This document shows, piece by piece, positions 23,954 to 35,152 of a DNA stretch of 64,000 nt; the stretch's first letter is position 1, and the number at the start of each line of letters is the position of its first letter. Under the pieces are notes generated by a model, which searched no databases, was not told the origin of the DNA, and worked only from the letters and a program-made list of their open reading frames with translations. The translations under genes were made by a program, and so were the position numbers. The stretch comes from Acarospora socialis (Eukaryota > Ascomycota > Lecanoromycetes > Acarosporales > Acarosporaceae), in assembly GCA_025617375.2 (NCBI GenBank), contig JAMYGW020000001.1, positions 1,488,001-1,552,000 of the forward strand. The letters are read 5' to 3'.

Positions 23954-25706
23954 ACCCTCTGCCTTTCTACGTACGACTAATGGCGCTTCTCCTGCTGTTC
24001 GCTTGAGCCTTGTTCTTTCGACCCTCACAGCTTCCGCCATGACCTTTTATCTCACCTCGCCAGATTTTGGATCAGGTCCTTCCCGCTATTCTCCATCCTT
24101 TCCTCGCTGCCGGCGCGTGGCGTTTGCTCTCAGCTATTCCCGTCCCCTTTGTTCTCCATCCCATAGGCTTTGATCTTGACGACCCCGTTTCTGGCATTTG
24201 GACATCGGAGTTGACGAGGCACGGTCTGGGCTCGGATTTGACGTTCTCGTTTACTACTCTTCTTCTTCACTTTTCTTGTTTCTTTCTTACCGATTATCAG
24301 AGCTGCTGTGTACTTCCTTCTTCGACCTGGGTGCTCGATAAGGTGTTGTGCGTTAGCTTATTTTCAGGGGTCGGGCACCATTCGACTTGACTTGAACTGA
24401 AGTGAATCGATGAGGGCGGGTCCGTGGTTTAGTTATTCGTGTGCATTGGTCCCATGAGACTAGGTAGTTGGCCCAGCAAGTAGGCAATTGAGCGAGCGAA
24501 GCAAGTCTGCGTTGCGGTTCGAGTTCAGAGAATACCAGGCCTTTGATCCCGTAGGTCTCCTCGGCGTCATTAGTATCAGGATAATGGATACGTAGGGTCC
24601 GTTTCTTGCTTCACATGCACTTGGCCCCCGTGAAGTCCGCTCCAAACTCCAGCCTCCAGCACGAGCTATATCGATTGCACATCCCACCCTCTATCCCTTG
24701 CTCAGCGACTACCAACCCGCAAGATACGAAAAAACATAATTACTAATACCACCAACGCACCGTACCGTGACCTGCCCCGACAACCGATCGATCTACAAAC
24801 ACATTGCTATCCTCACCTCCCACTCCAGGCTCCAACATTAGCTCCCCCCCACCCCCCAGCCTCCCATTCTGCCGAAGCAAGTAAAGCTGCTTATCGCTTG
24901 CTGTGCTACCCTCAAGTCAAGGCAAGGGTAAGGTATAACAGACAATCGTAGCACGACGAGACCGAAGATTGTTCGCCGAATCAAACCAGAACAGAATATA
25001 AGGCGGCAGTCCATGGCCCCAAAGGTCTCCCTTCTTGAGCGAGTTCAACGCAGGGTGGCGGTTGGGGATCTTGGAAGGGAAGAGAATGCTCTCTGGGAGC
25101 GAGGTTTCATGTAGTGGGAACGCCTTTGTGTTGCTTGCTAGGAGGGGCAGTCATGGTGGGCTGGTGCGCTGGTTCTTGGGGAGGAGTTGGGATCGGGGTA
25201 GGTTGGTGGGTTTTTGGGGGATGCGTGGATGGGATGGTATGGTTAAGGGGTGAAAGGAGGTGGAAGGGTGTGGGGCGGTGTGTGGGATGAGATCTGTCTG
25301 TTGAGACTTCCATGGTATGAACTGGAGTACCCGTCTTGACGTTTGAGAATTGCTTGCGAAGCCTGTGTGTATGTGTATATGTGAGAGGGGAAGGGATGGA
25401 TGAATGGATATGATGGAGGAAGTAGATGGGTTTGGGGAAAGGCTAGAGGGATGCGGCAGATCCATAGATTGATTATCTAGAGGAAGACAGAGGACGAGGT
25501 TTAGGGTGGAATGGTGTGCGCATTCTGTGTAGACTAGTGGGACGTCTGGTAGCGGTGTTGTCTATAGAGACTCCTATTGAGATTCTGTTGGCTGGTTTGT
25601 TTGGGGTAAATTTTGTGTGCTATCAGTGGGAAAGGAGCCATCAGAATCAATAATGTACTTCAACTCGGGTGCATTTATCGTTCTATATATTCCCCGTGCG
25701 CGATAC
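23954..25706. other. Convergent 3' spacer between the RhoGAP and F-box genes
   Basis: About 1.75 kb between two convergent genes. Open frames are short and unrecognised. Features are a C-run near 24,845-24,860 and a G-rich, T-containing stretch at about 25,150-25,460 whose complement gives Pro/Ser/His-rich open frames of low complexity. I see nothing else of note. Confidence 0.55.
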
Positions 25707-27053
25707 TCAATTATCGGCTGAGGATGAATGGAGAGACTTCTCTGCAGATTGGTGTGATCGAGACCAGAGGTCAGAGATAATGGCAGAGCAGTAAGCGGCG
25801 ACCGCACCAAAACCTCGTCTTCTGCTCTGCCGCGAACTCTGGCATATGGCCTCAGGCATCGTCTGCCGGAGCCAATCCGCATCTTCCATGCTCTCTCCTC
25901 GGCCGAGATACCTGTCGACGATAACAACTCGCCCTACTCGCCTATCTTGCAGCTTACCAAATTCGCAGGTGTTGATCTTAGTGCAACAGAGCTTACACTG
26001 CATGACCAGTGCGTTCCTCTCCGTGGTATCAGCGGGGGAATCAGGCCAATAGCGTGGGTGAAGCTCAATATGCCCTGGGTTATCCACTCGGCAACAGTTA
26101 CAGCAATCTTTCATGATGATATGTGGGCACAGAGGCCAGGTCCAGAGCAGAGATTCTTCCGAGCGTTGTGGACAGATGGACTCTCCAGAATAAATAACCC
26201 ATGCAGTGCGCAAATATAAGTTCCTTTTCCAGACTCGGTTGTAGGGCCAAGTTGTGGAACATTGTTCGTATTCCACCTTTACCTTGCGCTCGCAATGCAC
26301 CCTTGACTGATTAGTGGGGCAATCCGCGAATGTGCAGTCTAACGGTGGTTGTTGAGGGTTTCCGTGAAGGGTACTGTAAGTGGAGACGATCCGCTGGAGT
26401 TGTGGGAACGTCAGGTTGCGGTGCGGACAGATTTGGACCATTCTGCACCTGCGACTCTCCGATGGCTTTGACAGTTCGGCAGTACTGAAAACCTCCTTTT
26501 TGTGCATTCTTACGCAGACGCTGCAAACTAGCCTTTGTGGAGCGTCCCGCTCGAGGAGGCAAAGCAGCCACAGGTGATCAACCCTATTCTCGTCGTTGGA
26601 AAGGCGGGAATATAGCAGGTTCGATGGTTCGGGCCCGCCGTTTATGTATAGCTCTTTATTGCAGCGCCTAAAAGCAATTTCTGAGCTTGCGGGGAGATAA
26701 AGCATGATTTCGTCGATAAGTTCTGGCGGCAAGCGGCTGATTGGCGCGAGGACTGTGGTGGACCAGGGGATCATGCCGCGAGCCTGAGATGGCGAGGTCG
26801 TGGTGTTGTCGCGGTCGTTGCTCCGAGCCACAGGCCAGCGGTTCTTTGTAAGATCTCGCAAGATCCGCATACTTAGGAGGGTGAGTGGCATGACGCCCGG
26901 TATCTTGTCGGAGAGACGCAGGAGGCCAAGTGGTCCAAGCTGGCGACCGTCTCGAAGCGACGCAGCGATCAAATGCTCGTCCGTAGTATTCGACCAGTAA
27001 GCGTCACTGAGAAGATCTTGGTCCCAAGCCACAGGCTGCAAAGATAGACACAC
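25707..27053 (-). CDS. F-box domain protein with Cys-rich substrate region
   Basis: A single uninterrupted frame of 448 aa. The F-box-like segment lies at about residues 104-140 (ISRLPPELIDEIMLYLP, then FRRCNKELY). The rest contains Cys/His pairs seen in a large fungal F-box family: LVCSVCVRMHKKEVFS, QICPHRNLTFPQL, CPHIIMKDCCNCC and MQCKLCCTKI, probably one or more zinc-stabilised modules. F-box proteins bind Skp1 and bring targets to SCF ubiquitin ligases; the target here is unknown. The first Met is the most distal in the frame; Met55 and Met94 are possible alternatives nearer the F-box. Confidence 0.75.
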   Translation of the reverse strand: MCLSLQPVAWDQDLLSDAYWSNTTDEHLIAASLRDGRQLGPLGLLRLSDKIPGVMPLTLLSMRILRDLTKNRWPVARSNDRDNTTTSPSQARGMIPWSTTVLAPISRLPPELIDEIMLYLPASSEIAFRRCNKELYINGGPEPSNLLYSRLSNDENRVDHLWLLCLLERDAPQRLVCSVCVRMHKKEVFSTAELSKPSESRRCRMVQICPHRNLTFPQLQRIVSTYSTLHGNPQQPPLDCTFADCPTNQSRVHCERKVKVEYEQCSTTWPYNRVWKRNLYLRTAWVIYSGESICPQRSEESLLWTWPLCPHIIMKDCCNCCRVDNPGHIELHPRYWPDSPADTTERNALVMQCKLCCTKINTCEFGKLQDRRVGRVVIVDRYLGRGESMEDADWLRQTMPEAICQSSRQSRRRGFGAVAAYCSAIISDLWSRSHQSAEKSLHSSSADN

Positions 27054-27925
27054 TGGCCAATTCCCGAATGACAGACGTGTAGTATCTCTAGATTATCCAG
27101 CTTGTCCCCTCACGAGATATTGCGCAAGATTCGACTGTGAGATGAGATAGTTCGAGATACTTCAGATGATAATGTGGAGAGATGTTGAGGTATCTTTAAT
27201 GGAACGGTTCATGGAAGACTCGAAAGAGCATGAGATAGTAGAAGAGTAGGGACATGATTTGAATTAGGGCTGCTCCAGCCTGGTCTGGGGCAAGTCCCGA
27301 AGCGGTCAAGTTGAGACGGTGAACTGGTCTCAGAATTAGGCTTGGTTATTTGTCTTGCACGGCGACAAAGTGTACTTTGTAATACTTGGTGATAACGGGG
27401 CCCAGAATATTGTATATAATAACGGTTGTTAGCCTTCTTCCATGTTTGTAACTTGACGTAGACCTTCATTCACTACGACTTTGCTTAGTCAGCAGACGCA
27501 CGATGCTTACCTTATGCTATGCTTTTATGTATGAAGCTACTTTTCGTTGAAGACTTTGATATCAAGCACTTTAGACATTCACTTCCAATAGGATCTTAGT
27601 TTGATGCCAGATTTACACTGCTGGAATGAACATGGTATGCGAGCAACATGTACAGCAAAGGTGATGAAATTGTCCCTCAATGCGACAATGGTAGACTGTG
27701 AGCACAGCAACGCACGCCATATGCTCTGAATCACTCCAAAAAAACGCCAAGTAGTTCAATCACTCCAGGACACCTCGCTCAATGAGACCAATAATTGAGC
27801 CACTTAACGTGGTACATAGGAAAGGTGAAGGTGAGTTGTTGTAAGAGGTCCTCCCGTAGCAAACAATGTAAGACGATGTTACACTCGATGAAAGTCCTCA
27901 TGTGGTTCTAGAAGCAGTCATACTG
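27054..27925. other. Spacer between the Rim15-like 3' end and the F-box gene promoter
   Basis: About 870 bases between two minus-strand genes. Moderately AT-rich, with no supportable gene. It includes the upstream region of the F-box gene and the 3' end of the kinase gene. Confidence 0.6.
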
Positions 27926-30900
27926 CTATCGTGACAGTGGCGACGCAGCTGGTCGAGGTGTGGGATCCTCGTCAGCATCCAAGGCTACGGTGGAAGGTCT
28001 TGGTGTAGCATCCATGTCAATGTCGGCAACCTTTGCCCCTGGCGCTTTAGGGAAGATCTCCGGCGGCGTAATAGTAGGCTGATGTGTATAGTCTTCTGCA
28101 ATTGCAGTCGCCGCTGAGGTTGGGGTTCGCGTAGGGTCAACTCCCACCAATACAGCCTGTTCAGAGCCCGAGATAACGCTCCCACGGCTGTTTGTTCGCA
28201 TCATTTCCGTGCTTAGCTTCGAGCCCCGCTGTGTCCTAGTTTGAGGACTCCTCGTGCGTACTTGCATATCCCCAAGCTCTTCGTCTTCATCATCACCAGA
28301 CTCGGCGCATTCATACCGCTTCTTCTCAATAGATTCACGTTTAGCCTTGACCGAATCTGCTGATCGTTGTCTTCGTGGAGTCATTGTACCCAGTGCGGCC
28401 AGAGCAGAGTTTGTCGGTATCAGGTGTGGGAGCCCTGGATGTATGAAAGCCTTCGGTTCTTCTATGTATTCTTCCGTAATCCCCAAGCCATCTCCATCCC
28501 AATCATCTATGGCTTGTTTATTTATGATGACAGGAATCTCACGATTCGCAGTAGATTCGACGTCCCCAAAGAAGCTTGAGCCAATGGAGTCTTCACGGCT
28601 CGAGCCTTGGTACGTGCTGCCGGGCATTTGTGCAAAGCCTGACGAAGTGGAACTCGGGCTATCCCCGTAGGGAAGAGATTCACGTCGGAGGCCTGAGGGT
28701 GGGACGGCCTGAGGCTGTGTTATATTGTAGCCTGGTGGCGGAGGCTTCCACTGGCAGAGATTGCACAGGGCCTCGGTGATCTTTGGGAGAGTAGGTGGCT
28801 TCTCAATCAAAGAGTCGAAATGATGAGTCTGCGGGAGTTCTTTCAGATATCCAGTAACGGCGATGATGGGGGTTTGAGTATTGGCGTTCTTGGTGTCCCT
28901 AATCATCCGAGCGACATCCGCACCGCTGACCTGAGGGAGTTTGATCTCCATCATAATTATATCGAACTGGACCTCGCTCATCGCATATCTCATGGCCTCG
29001 GATCCATTTCCGACGGTAATAGTGCGACAACGCAGCTTCTCCAAGAGTCTTTCCATCACCATCCGGGAGACCGGGTGATCCTCGCATATCAACACATCCA
29101 GAGGGCGGAAGATGGGTCCATCGACCAGACTGATTTGCGACATACGCCTTGAGCTTTGTCGTCGTCTTTGTACTCTGAGAAGAGCTTTCGCTCTTGGATC
29201 TTCGTTGTCTGATGAGGAAGGTGACAAGTCCAGCACCTGGCTCCGTCGCTTATGATGCGAATATGGCTTGCTCATATGGTGTTCCCCTTCCTGTGAACCA
29301 ACTGTTTGCGACCTTGCTCGCGATACGGGAATCGCGCTGTGACGGTGACTAGTCATGGTCCTGTCTGGAGAGATCTGAGATGGTATTGACATCCTAGCAG
29401 ACTTTATAGGTGACGACGTTGCTGAACTTACCGACAAGCTAGTCGGTAATCGGGGCACGTCAAAGAAATTGCCAGGTTGCAACGAAGCGGTGGATTGATG
29501 GGAGAGTGTGGAAGCATTGCCCGACGTCTTCCTACGTTCGTGTCCCCCTCCAGCACTGAATGAGACCAGTAACGGCGATGACGGCTGTGAGGCCCGATGT
29601 GGTGAGGAGTTTGATTGACCAAGATTGGACGGAGAAGCGGGCCGGTTGCCACCCTTGTTTGCTGATAGTGTTCGCTTGAGTGGCATGGGAAGAAGTGGGC
29701 TAGCTTCGAGGGATGGCGATGAGTTGCTGCCAGCAGGAGATGTAGCGCTGGTAGGTGGTTTGACTTGAGATTGCATGGCTTCTGCCCGCAATTTCTGTAT
29801 GACATCTTTGTTCGCTTTCTCAAGAACGGGCAGATTCTTGAATGTGAAATTGCCAAAGTCATCAGCAACTACTGGCTCGCTGAGACGTCTGCTTCTACCA
29901 TCTCGCACGTGGGCAGGGATATGCAGGGGCATTAGTCCACGTTTCATAGAGTTGACTTGTGTGCGTACTCTTGAAACAGCGTCGTGTGGACGTTCTGGGT
30001 AATCTGCTCCCGGCGTAACAGCTGGCGAGTTAGCCTGATCTTCCAGTTCCTCGGCGAAAGCTTGCAACGTTGCTCCTCTAGCGTCAAAGTACTCTGTATC
30101 TTCTGGATTCTCGGGTGCTGGTACAAACTGAGCTTCGTCCTCTAGAAGGGTCTCCCAATTGATGCTTTCAAACCAAGGGTGTCTGCGAATCTCTTCCCCA
30201 CCGGACGCGTACGTATCGGCAATGTTAGCACCAAGTCTCTCCCTTGGGTTGGTCGCGGTCAATTTGTTGATCAGATCCTTCGCCTCTCCGGATACAGGAC
30301 ATTCTTCTTCGGCTGGCCATTCAATCTTTCGAGCAAGGATTTTCTCGAACACTTTCTCGGGTGTATCCGCGTGAAAAGGTGGATAGCCAAAGAGGAACTC
30401 GAAAAGTATACAACCCAGAGACCACCAATCGCTCATCTCATCCTGACCAAGACCGTTGATGGTCTCCGGAGCTAGGTAGTCAGGCGTACCGACGAACCTA
30501 CGGTTTTGATCTTCGGGATCGAAAAGAGCCATCGGTGGGGGCAACATGCTTGGCTGAGGAGGGGTTTGATGCTGTCCCGTGCTTGAATGGCTGATGGTTG
30601 GATGTAGAGGATACGGATCTGGAGACGCACTGTCCTCGCTATGAGTCTCCTCTTCGATAGGTAATCCTCGCTGGGTGCCGGTCAAGTCGAAAGATTCATT
30701 GAGAGAAAAGTTCCGAAACATATTATGAAGCGTGTCGCTGCCACCGCTATCGCTCCGATAGCCAGAAGTTCGTCGCAAAGGCTCTCGGCCTAAAGTGCTA
30801 TCGCGATTGAGACTGAAATACGAGGGTTGACTGAGTTGGCCTCCAATATCTGGGGTCATTATCGGTGTTGAGGACGGCGAATGGTTTCCCTGCAGGTCGA

Positions 30901-33731
30901 AGGATGCTGATCTGGAGGATGCCATAGACGTTGCACGTGCAAACGGGCCTTGCTTGAGGAGATCTGGAGCGGGCTCGTTCGGACTCTTGAGTACTCGTTT
31001 TTGACGACCGATTAATCCCATCCTCGAGAGGCCAAAATCGGTGAGCTTCAGATGACCCTTCTGATCAATGAGTAGGTTGTCCGGCTTGAGATCGCGGTGA
31101 ACGATGCCGCGGCTGTGTAGGTGCTCGACTCCTAGCACTACCTCCGCGAGATACTTCTTCGCCCAGTCTTCAGGAAGCCCACCTAAGACTTTGACTAGAG
31201 ATGCGCAGTCGCCCCCATTTAGATACTCCATCACAAGGTAGAGATAGTCCTTGCTAGAGAAGGTCCAGTAAAGCTTCGCTACAAAGTCACTCTCCCCTTG
31301 CCACATCATAATAGCTCTTTCAGCCTTGACGTTAGTAACCTGGTTCTTCGCTACCATGTCTGCTTTCTTGAGGGCTTTAATCGCAAAGTAGTCGCCAGTA
31401 GATTTCTTCTTAGAGAGATATACACTTCCGAATGCCCCTTTGCTGATAGGTTTGATGATCTCGAAGTCTTTGATGGAAGGAGGCACTGCACGAGCCTGAG
31501 GTTGGCTAACGGATGTTAGGCGTGGTGAGACCGGAGGCTTCATCAAGTCTGACGAAGCAGCAGATGATTGCCGGCGGTGATGATGATGGTGGTGTGTGTT
31601 TACTGGAGGAGATGAGAACTCAGTAGTCGTTAGAAGCGGCGACATTATAGGTGAAGGATTGATCTCCGGTGCAGTCGGCAAACGAGGCTTTGACACTCTA
31701 AGAGGTGAGGAGGGCGGGTTTATTCGTGCTGGTGACTGCTGTCGTCGTGGCGACGGAATTCCGGGTAAGATAAGGCTTCTTCGATGCCGATCCCGTGAGC
31801 TTGTGGTCCTGCTCAAGCCTTGTTCTGAAGCCGGAGACTCTGTCCTTCTTGCGCCAGACAAGATAGAGGATGGTAAGCTACTATCGCTATCCCCTGCATC
31901 GCTCTCGAGAAAGACGGATGAGCGCTTATGTGCTTGTGATTGGCCAAGGATCCCACTGGCGCCAACATGCGATCGGGGTGTTGGGCACTCCATTGGGCTG
32001 CTTGAAACGGTAGAAACCGCGACAGAGGATTGTCTCCTTTCGAAATGAGACGCTAGAGAAGGGTCTGAGATATTTCGTATAGCAGTAGCGATCGCCGATG
32101 GGCCGTCGTATGATCCCGGAAAGAAAGGAATTGCATCTGGAGCGAAGGTGTCCTCCTCTCGTACAACTGCTTGTTCGTCCTCTTCTTCACTTGAAGAACT
32201 AAGCTCACCGGCAGCGATCCGTGCAGCTTTTCGCATTGCAGCGTCAATGCATTCTTGCACAAGCATATCGAACTCAATACGGATTCGTTCGGAGTACTCG
32301 ATAATCCTCTGATACCGGATCACGGCCTCTACCTTTGCTCTGGCCGCCTGCTCTGTATCGGCACAAAGTACAGCGAGTCCCTGTTCTTGCTCTAGAGTAT
32401 TAGTGCTTGGCGATTGCCAGCCGAGGACCTGAGATATGCGACTTTCGGACTGTGGTGACTGTGTTCGAAACTCTCCATCAGCTTGGGCTCGCGCATCTCT
32501 GATTGCCGGGGTGTTGATTTCCATAGCTGTATCGCATAGATCTAAGACGAGCTCAACAATCCTTGATAGAGGTCTGCGGACAGCGAATGATCGAGCTCTA
32601 GCATGACCGAAACCAGTAGCTGAAGGTTCCCGAGATCGAACCGGAGGTGATGCTGGAGACGCCCTACCAGACCCTGAACTTGACGATGGAGTCGATGATG
32701 GCCCTATGGGTAGTCCTTTGTATTCAGCCTGAGGAGCCAGGTTTGCTGCAAAGTCTCCAGAAGAAGGGCGACCTTTGCGAGCTTCAAGAGCGTCAAGCAC
32801 CTTGACAATGGCATTCCGGTGTTCGATAAGACCCTCTTGGGCAAGCTGCACTTCCATTTCCGCTCGATGTTCCTGCAGGCACAGGTCGGTATGCTTTTCG
32901 AACCACCACGGTGTTATATGACGTTCACAGATCCGACAAAGCACTGGTAGCGGCGGAGGGTGATTGCCAGGGTCGTTAGCTCCAACCTCGGCGAGGGCAG
33001 TCAGGTAATGAGCAAGCATCTCCGCTCCAACACCTAAGGACTTGACAAGAAGCTCGGGGAGATCAATGGTCACCTCTCTGGGTTGAGTAGAAGGACGAAT
33101 CATCCACATAGTCTTGGCTGAGGTTAGCAATCGACGCACAATTGCTCTTGTCTCTTTGACTTACATGACTTTCGCCGCCGGAAGAACGATTGTAGACCAT
33201 TATGCCTTGAGCTTCGAGACTCAGAGTATTGTCTGGCTCGCAGACCTCTACGGGCTCCTCGACATCCCCTTGGGCGTTGGTTGGGTTGTCCAGCGGAGGT
33301 GCCCGGAGTACGGATTCCGGGCCCATCTCGACTGAGAATCGTATGATCTGGCTCCTCGAGTCGTCCTTCTTCATGGACTCCACCGCATCGGCGAAGGCAG
33401 TCTTGTTGGTGAGTAATATCTCCGCAATCGGCTTCCCTTGGACAGAGTCCTGGCTGGTTCCGATGACATCTTTCCAAGACGGACTGACCCATCGGACGCA
33501 ACCATCCAAGCCTAGGTCAAGTATAACGTTCAACGTTTGCTCTGCCGCCTCCTTGAGATCCTCTCGCTCTTCCCGTATGTCCATGCTGGCAGTTCTCTCC
33601 ATTTGGCCCCTTGATTGGAGCTCCACACCCTCCTGCCGCAGAGCGGTAACAGCAGGTGGAGCCAGGAACGTGTCATTGTTAATTGTAGCCATTGCCGGTG
33701 GGTCTCGATGTGCCTTGCCGTTCTTCTCCAC
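27926..33731 (-). CDS. RIM15: Rim15-type serine/threonine kinase with PAS, zinc-finger and receiver domains
   Basis: Two exons are predicted on the minus strand, 33731-33165 and 33112-27926 (1917 aa). Domains in order: a PAS-like region (about 65-135, VILDLGLDGCVRWVSPSWKDVIG); a CxxC-x11-H-x3-C zinc motif (Cys248, Cys251, His263, Cys267); a long Ser-rich linker; a kinase domain from about 738 to 1180 with GAFGSVY, HRDLKPDN, DFG and GTPDYLAPE; and a receiver domain at about 1526-1640. As in Greatwall/Rim15 kinases, about 180 residues separate DFG from APE. The receiver carries Glu1578 where the phospho-acceptor Asp is expected. Yeast Rim15 integrates TOR, PKA and Pho85 signals and drives quiescence through Igo/endosulfine-PP2A; a role in starvation and stress responses is inferred. 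Confidence 0.93.
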
Positions 33732-34315
33732 TAGATTCCCACCATCCCACCCCGAAGGGTAGCTCGTGAAGTTCCAGGCTGCACGGTGAAGTGAATTCGT
33801 CTACATCGGGTAGAGAGGCAGGGACCCACTCGATTCGTCACCTTTAGTAGATTGTTGCAGTGGCCTTCGTGTAAGGCGGACACTGTTGTATTAGCACGGG
33901 CATTTCTAACACAACGGTATATTAGCCGGGAGTCCTCCAAGATAACCAGTGCATGGACCAGAGACTTCGTGAGAGAGGTGGTGTTGCTTGACTAAGGAAA
34001 TTCTTCAAAGAGCGCGTGCTGGGCTGTGAGCCATGGAGGGGTAAGGTAACTAAAGCAAGCCACAAAGGGATTTCCCAAGCGAGCCCATGCCAACAAGTCT
34101 AGCCGAGCTCAAGCTTATTGGCCAAACACAGCATTTACAGTTTCAAAAGAACTGCAGCGTTTTCTGCCAATCTTGACATGCAGCTGTCTAGGTGATTCTT
34201 TGCTGGAGGGTGCCCGCAGTCTCAAACAATAATGATTCAGCCCAACCTTGAGCGTCAGAGAAACCATTATGGCAAATGAAGCTGGGAGGCTATCCATACA
34301 AGAACACAGAACATA
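33732..34315. other. Promoter region of the Rim15-like kinase gene
   Basis: This is the upstream side of the minus-strand kinase gene. Composition is ordinary and I see no gene. It ends where the CAGCAG-type repeat and the GC-rich island begin. Confidence 0.55.
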
Positions 34316-34434
34316 CAGCAGAAAGCATCTCAGCAGAACAGACAGCAGGCATGTGTACAGAAAGAGCTCTATGGTAAAAAATCCAAAGCACAGCAGAGAG
34401 CACTTCAGCAGGGCAGACTGCAGACAGGCGTATG
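34316..34434. repeat. Two-copy imperfect direct repeat of about 40 bases, 75 bases apart
   Basis: Copy one at 34,316-34,354 and copy two at 34,391-34,434 share the frame CAGCAGA-AGCA-TTCAGCAG--CAGAC-GCAG-CA with several changes. The intervening 35 bases differ from what follows copy two, so this is a local duplication and not a long array. No function is evident. Confidence 0.6.
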
Positions 34435-34557
34435 GGGCACTTCAAAAGGTAAAGTATGAGACTTACATTGCCCTCTCCCCTCCCTCCCTCCCTCCCCCTC
34501 ACCGGCCCTCCCCAGTCCCCGCCGGCCTTCCCCCCACCGCCCTCCCCAAGGAACCCC

Positions 34558-34896
34558 CTAAGGGATCCCACCCCCTTGAGGGCCCTCCCTGCGGGCAAGG
34601 GCCGCAATCCTCTCCGCGAGGCGTCTTCTCCTGACCGCGAGGGCCTCCTCCCTGGCCACAAGGGCCTCCTCTCTTGCCACGAGGGCCCTCTCTTCCTCCA
34701 GCTCGGCGGCGACCTCCCGCCTATCCTGCTTCCAGCGACGCCAGAGCGAGATGGTCGCTGGGATCATGGCGACCCCCAGCAGCCCGAGGGTCACCCACTG
34801 CAGTGGATCCGTTGAGGGGGCTGGGAGGGGTGCTGGGGCCGGGGGGCACGGGGGGCACGGAGCGCAGAACCACACCCACGCGGGGCACGGGAACAT
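34558..34896 (-). CDS. Putative orphan single-pass membrane protein with coiled coil
   Basis: I do not recognise this protein and the call is tentative. From the ATG at 34,896 the frame encodes 112 aa: a Pro/Cys-rich start (MFPCPAWVWFCAPCPPCPP), a probable membrane helix (WVTLGLLGVAMIPATISLW, about residues 39-57), then a highly charged coiled-coil-like tail with the repeat ALVAREEA-LVAREEA and many Arg/Glu residues. The order short N-terminus, helix, basic flank (RRWKQDRR), charged helix is that of a genuine tail-facing-cytosol protein, and the amphipathic pattern is hard to explain by chance. Against it: the region is GC-rich and low in complexity, and frames on the other strand are open too. 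The frame continues upstream into a His/Thr-rich microsatellite. Confidence 0.35.
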   Translation of the reverse strand: MFPCPAWVWFCAPCPPCPPAPAPLPAPSTDPLQWVTLGLLGVAMIPATISLWRRWKQDRREVAAELEEERALVAREEALVAREEALAVRRRRLAERIAALARREGPQGGGIP

Positions 34897-34965
34897 GATG
34901 ATGGTGGTGGTGGTTGTGATGATGGTGATGGTGGTGATGGTGCTTGTGACGTTGGTATGATGATG
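34896..34965. repeat. GAT/GGT trinucleotide-rich microsatellite
   Basis: An impure run of GATGATGGTGGTGG-type triplets, reading as His-rich or Thr/Ile-rich in the minus-strand frames. It abuts the possible start of the orphan gene and is probably slippage-prone. Confidence 0.75.
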
Positions 34966-35152
34966 ATTTTTCCTGAGGTGCTTCAGAGTGTGTTTGCGTG
35001 AATGTGGTGATAATGAGGGGGGATCCGGGTTGTGGTGATGAGAATATTTGTTTATTACTTGAAGTACCTTTGCTCCTTCCCTGGAGGGCACCAGTGCATT
35101 GGAAAACTCTATCTATTCCTGCTAAAGTGCTCGAAATGCACAAGTAACTGTA

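Noticed and set aside
25151-25465. Pro/Ser/His-rich minus-strand frames in the spacer before the F-box gene
   Set aside because: They are low-complexity translations of a G/T-rich stretch, with no domain and no sign of splicing.
34248-34634. A 128-codon plus-strand frame across the direct repeat and the CT-rich tract
   Set aside because: The translation is low-complexity Pro/Leu/Ser and changes character at the repeat edge; it reflects simple sequence only.
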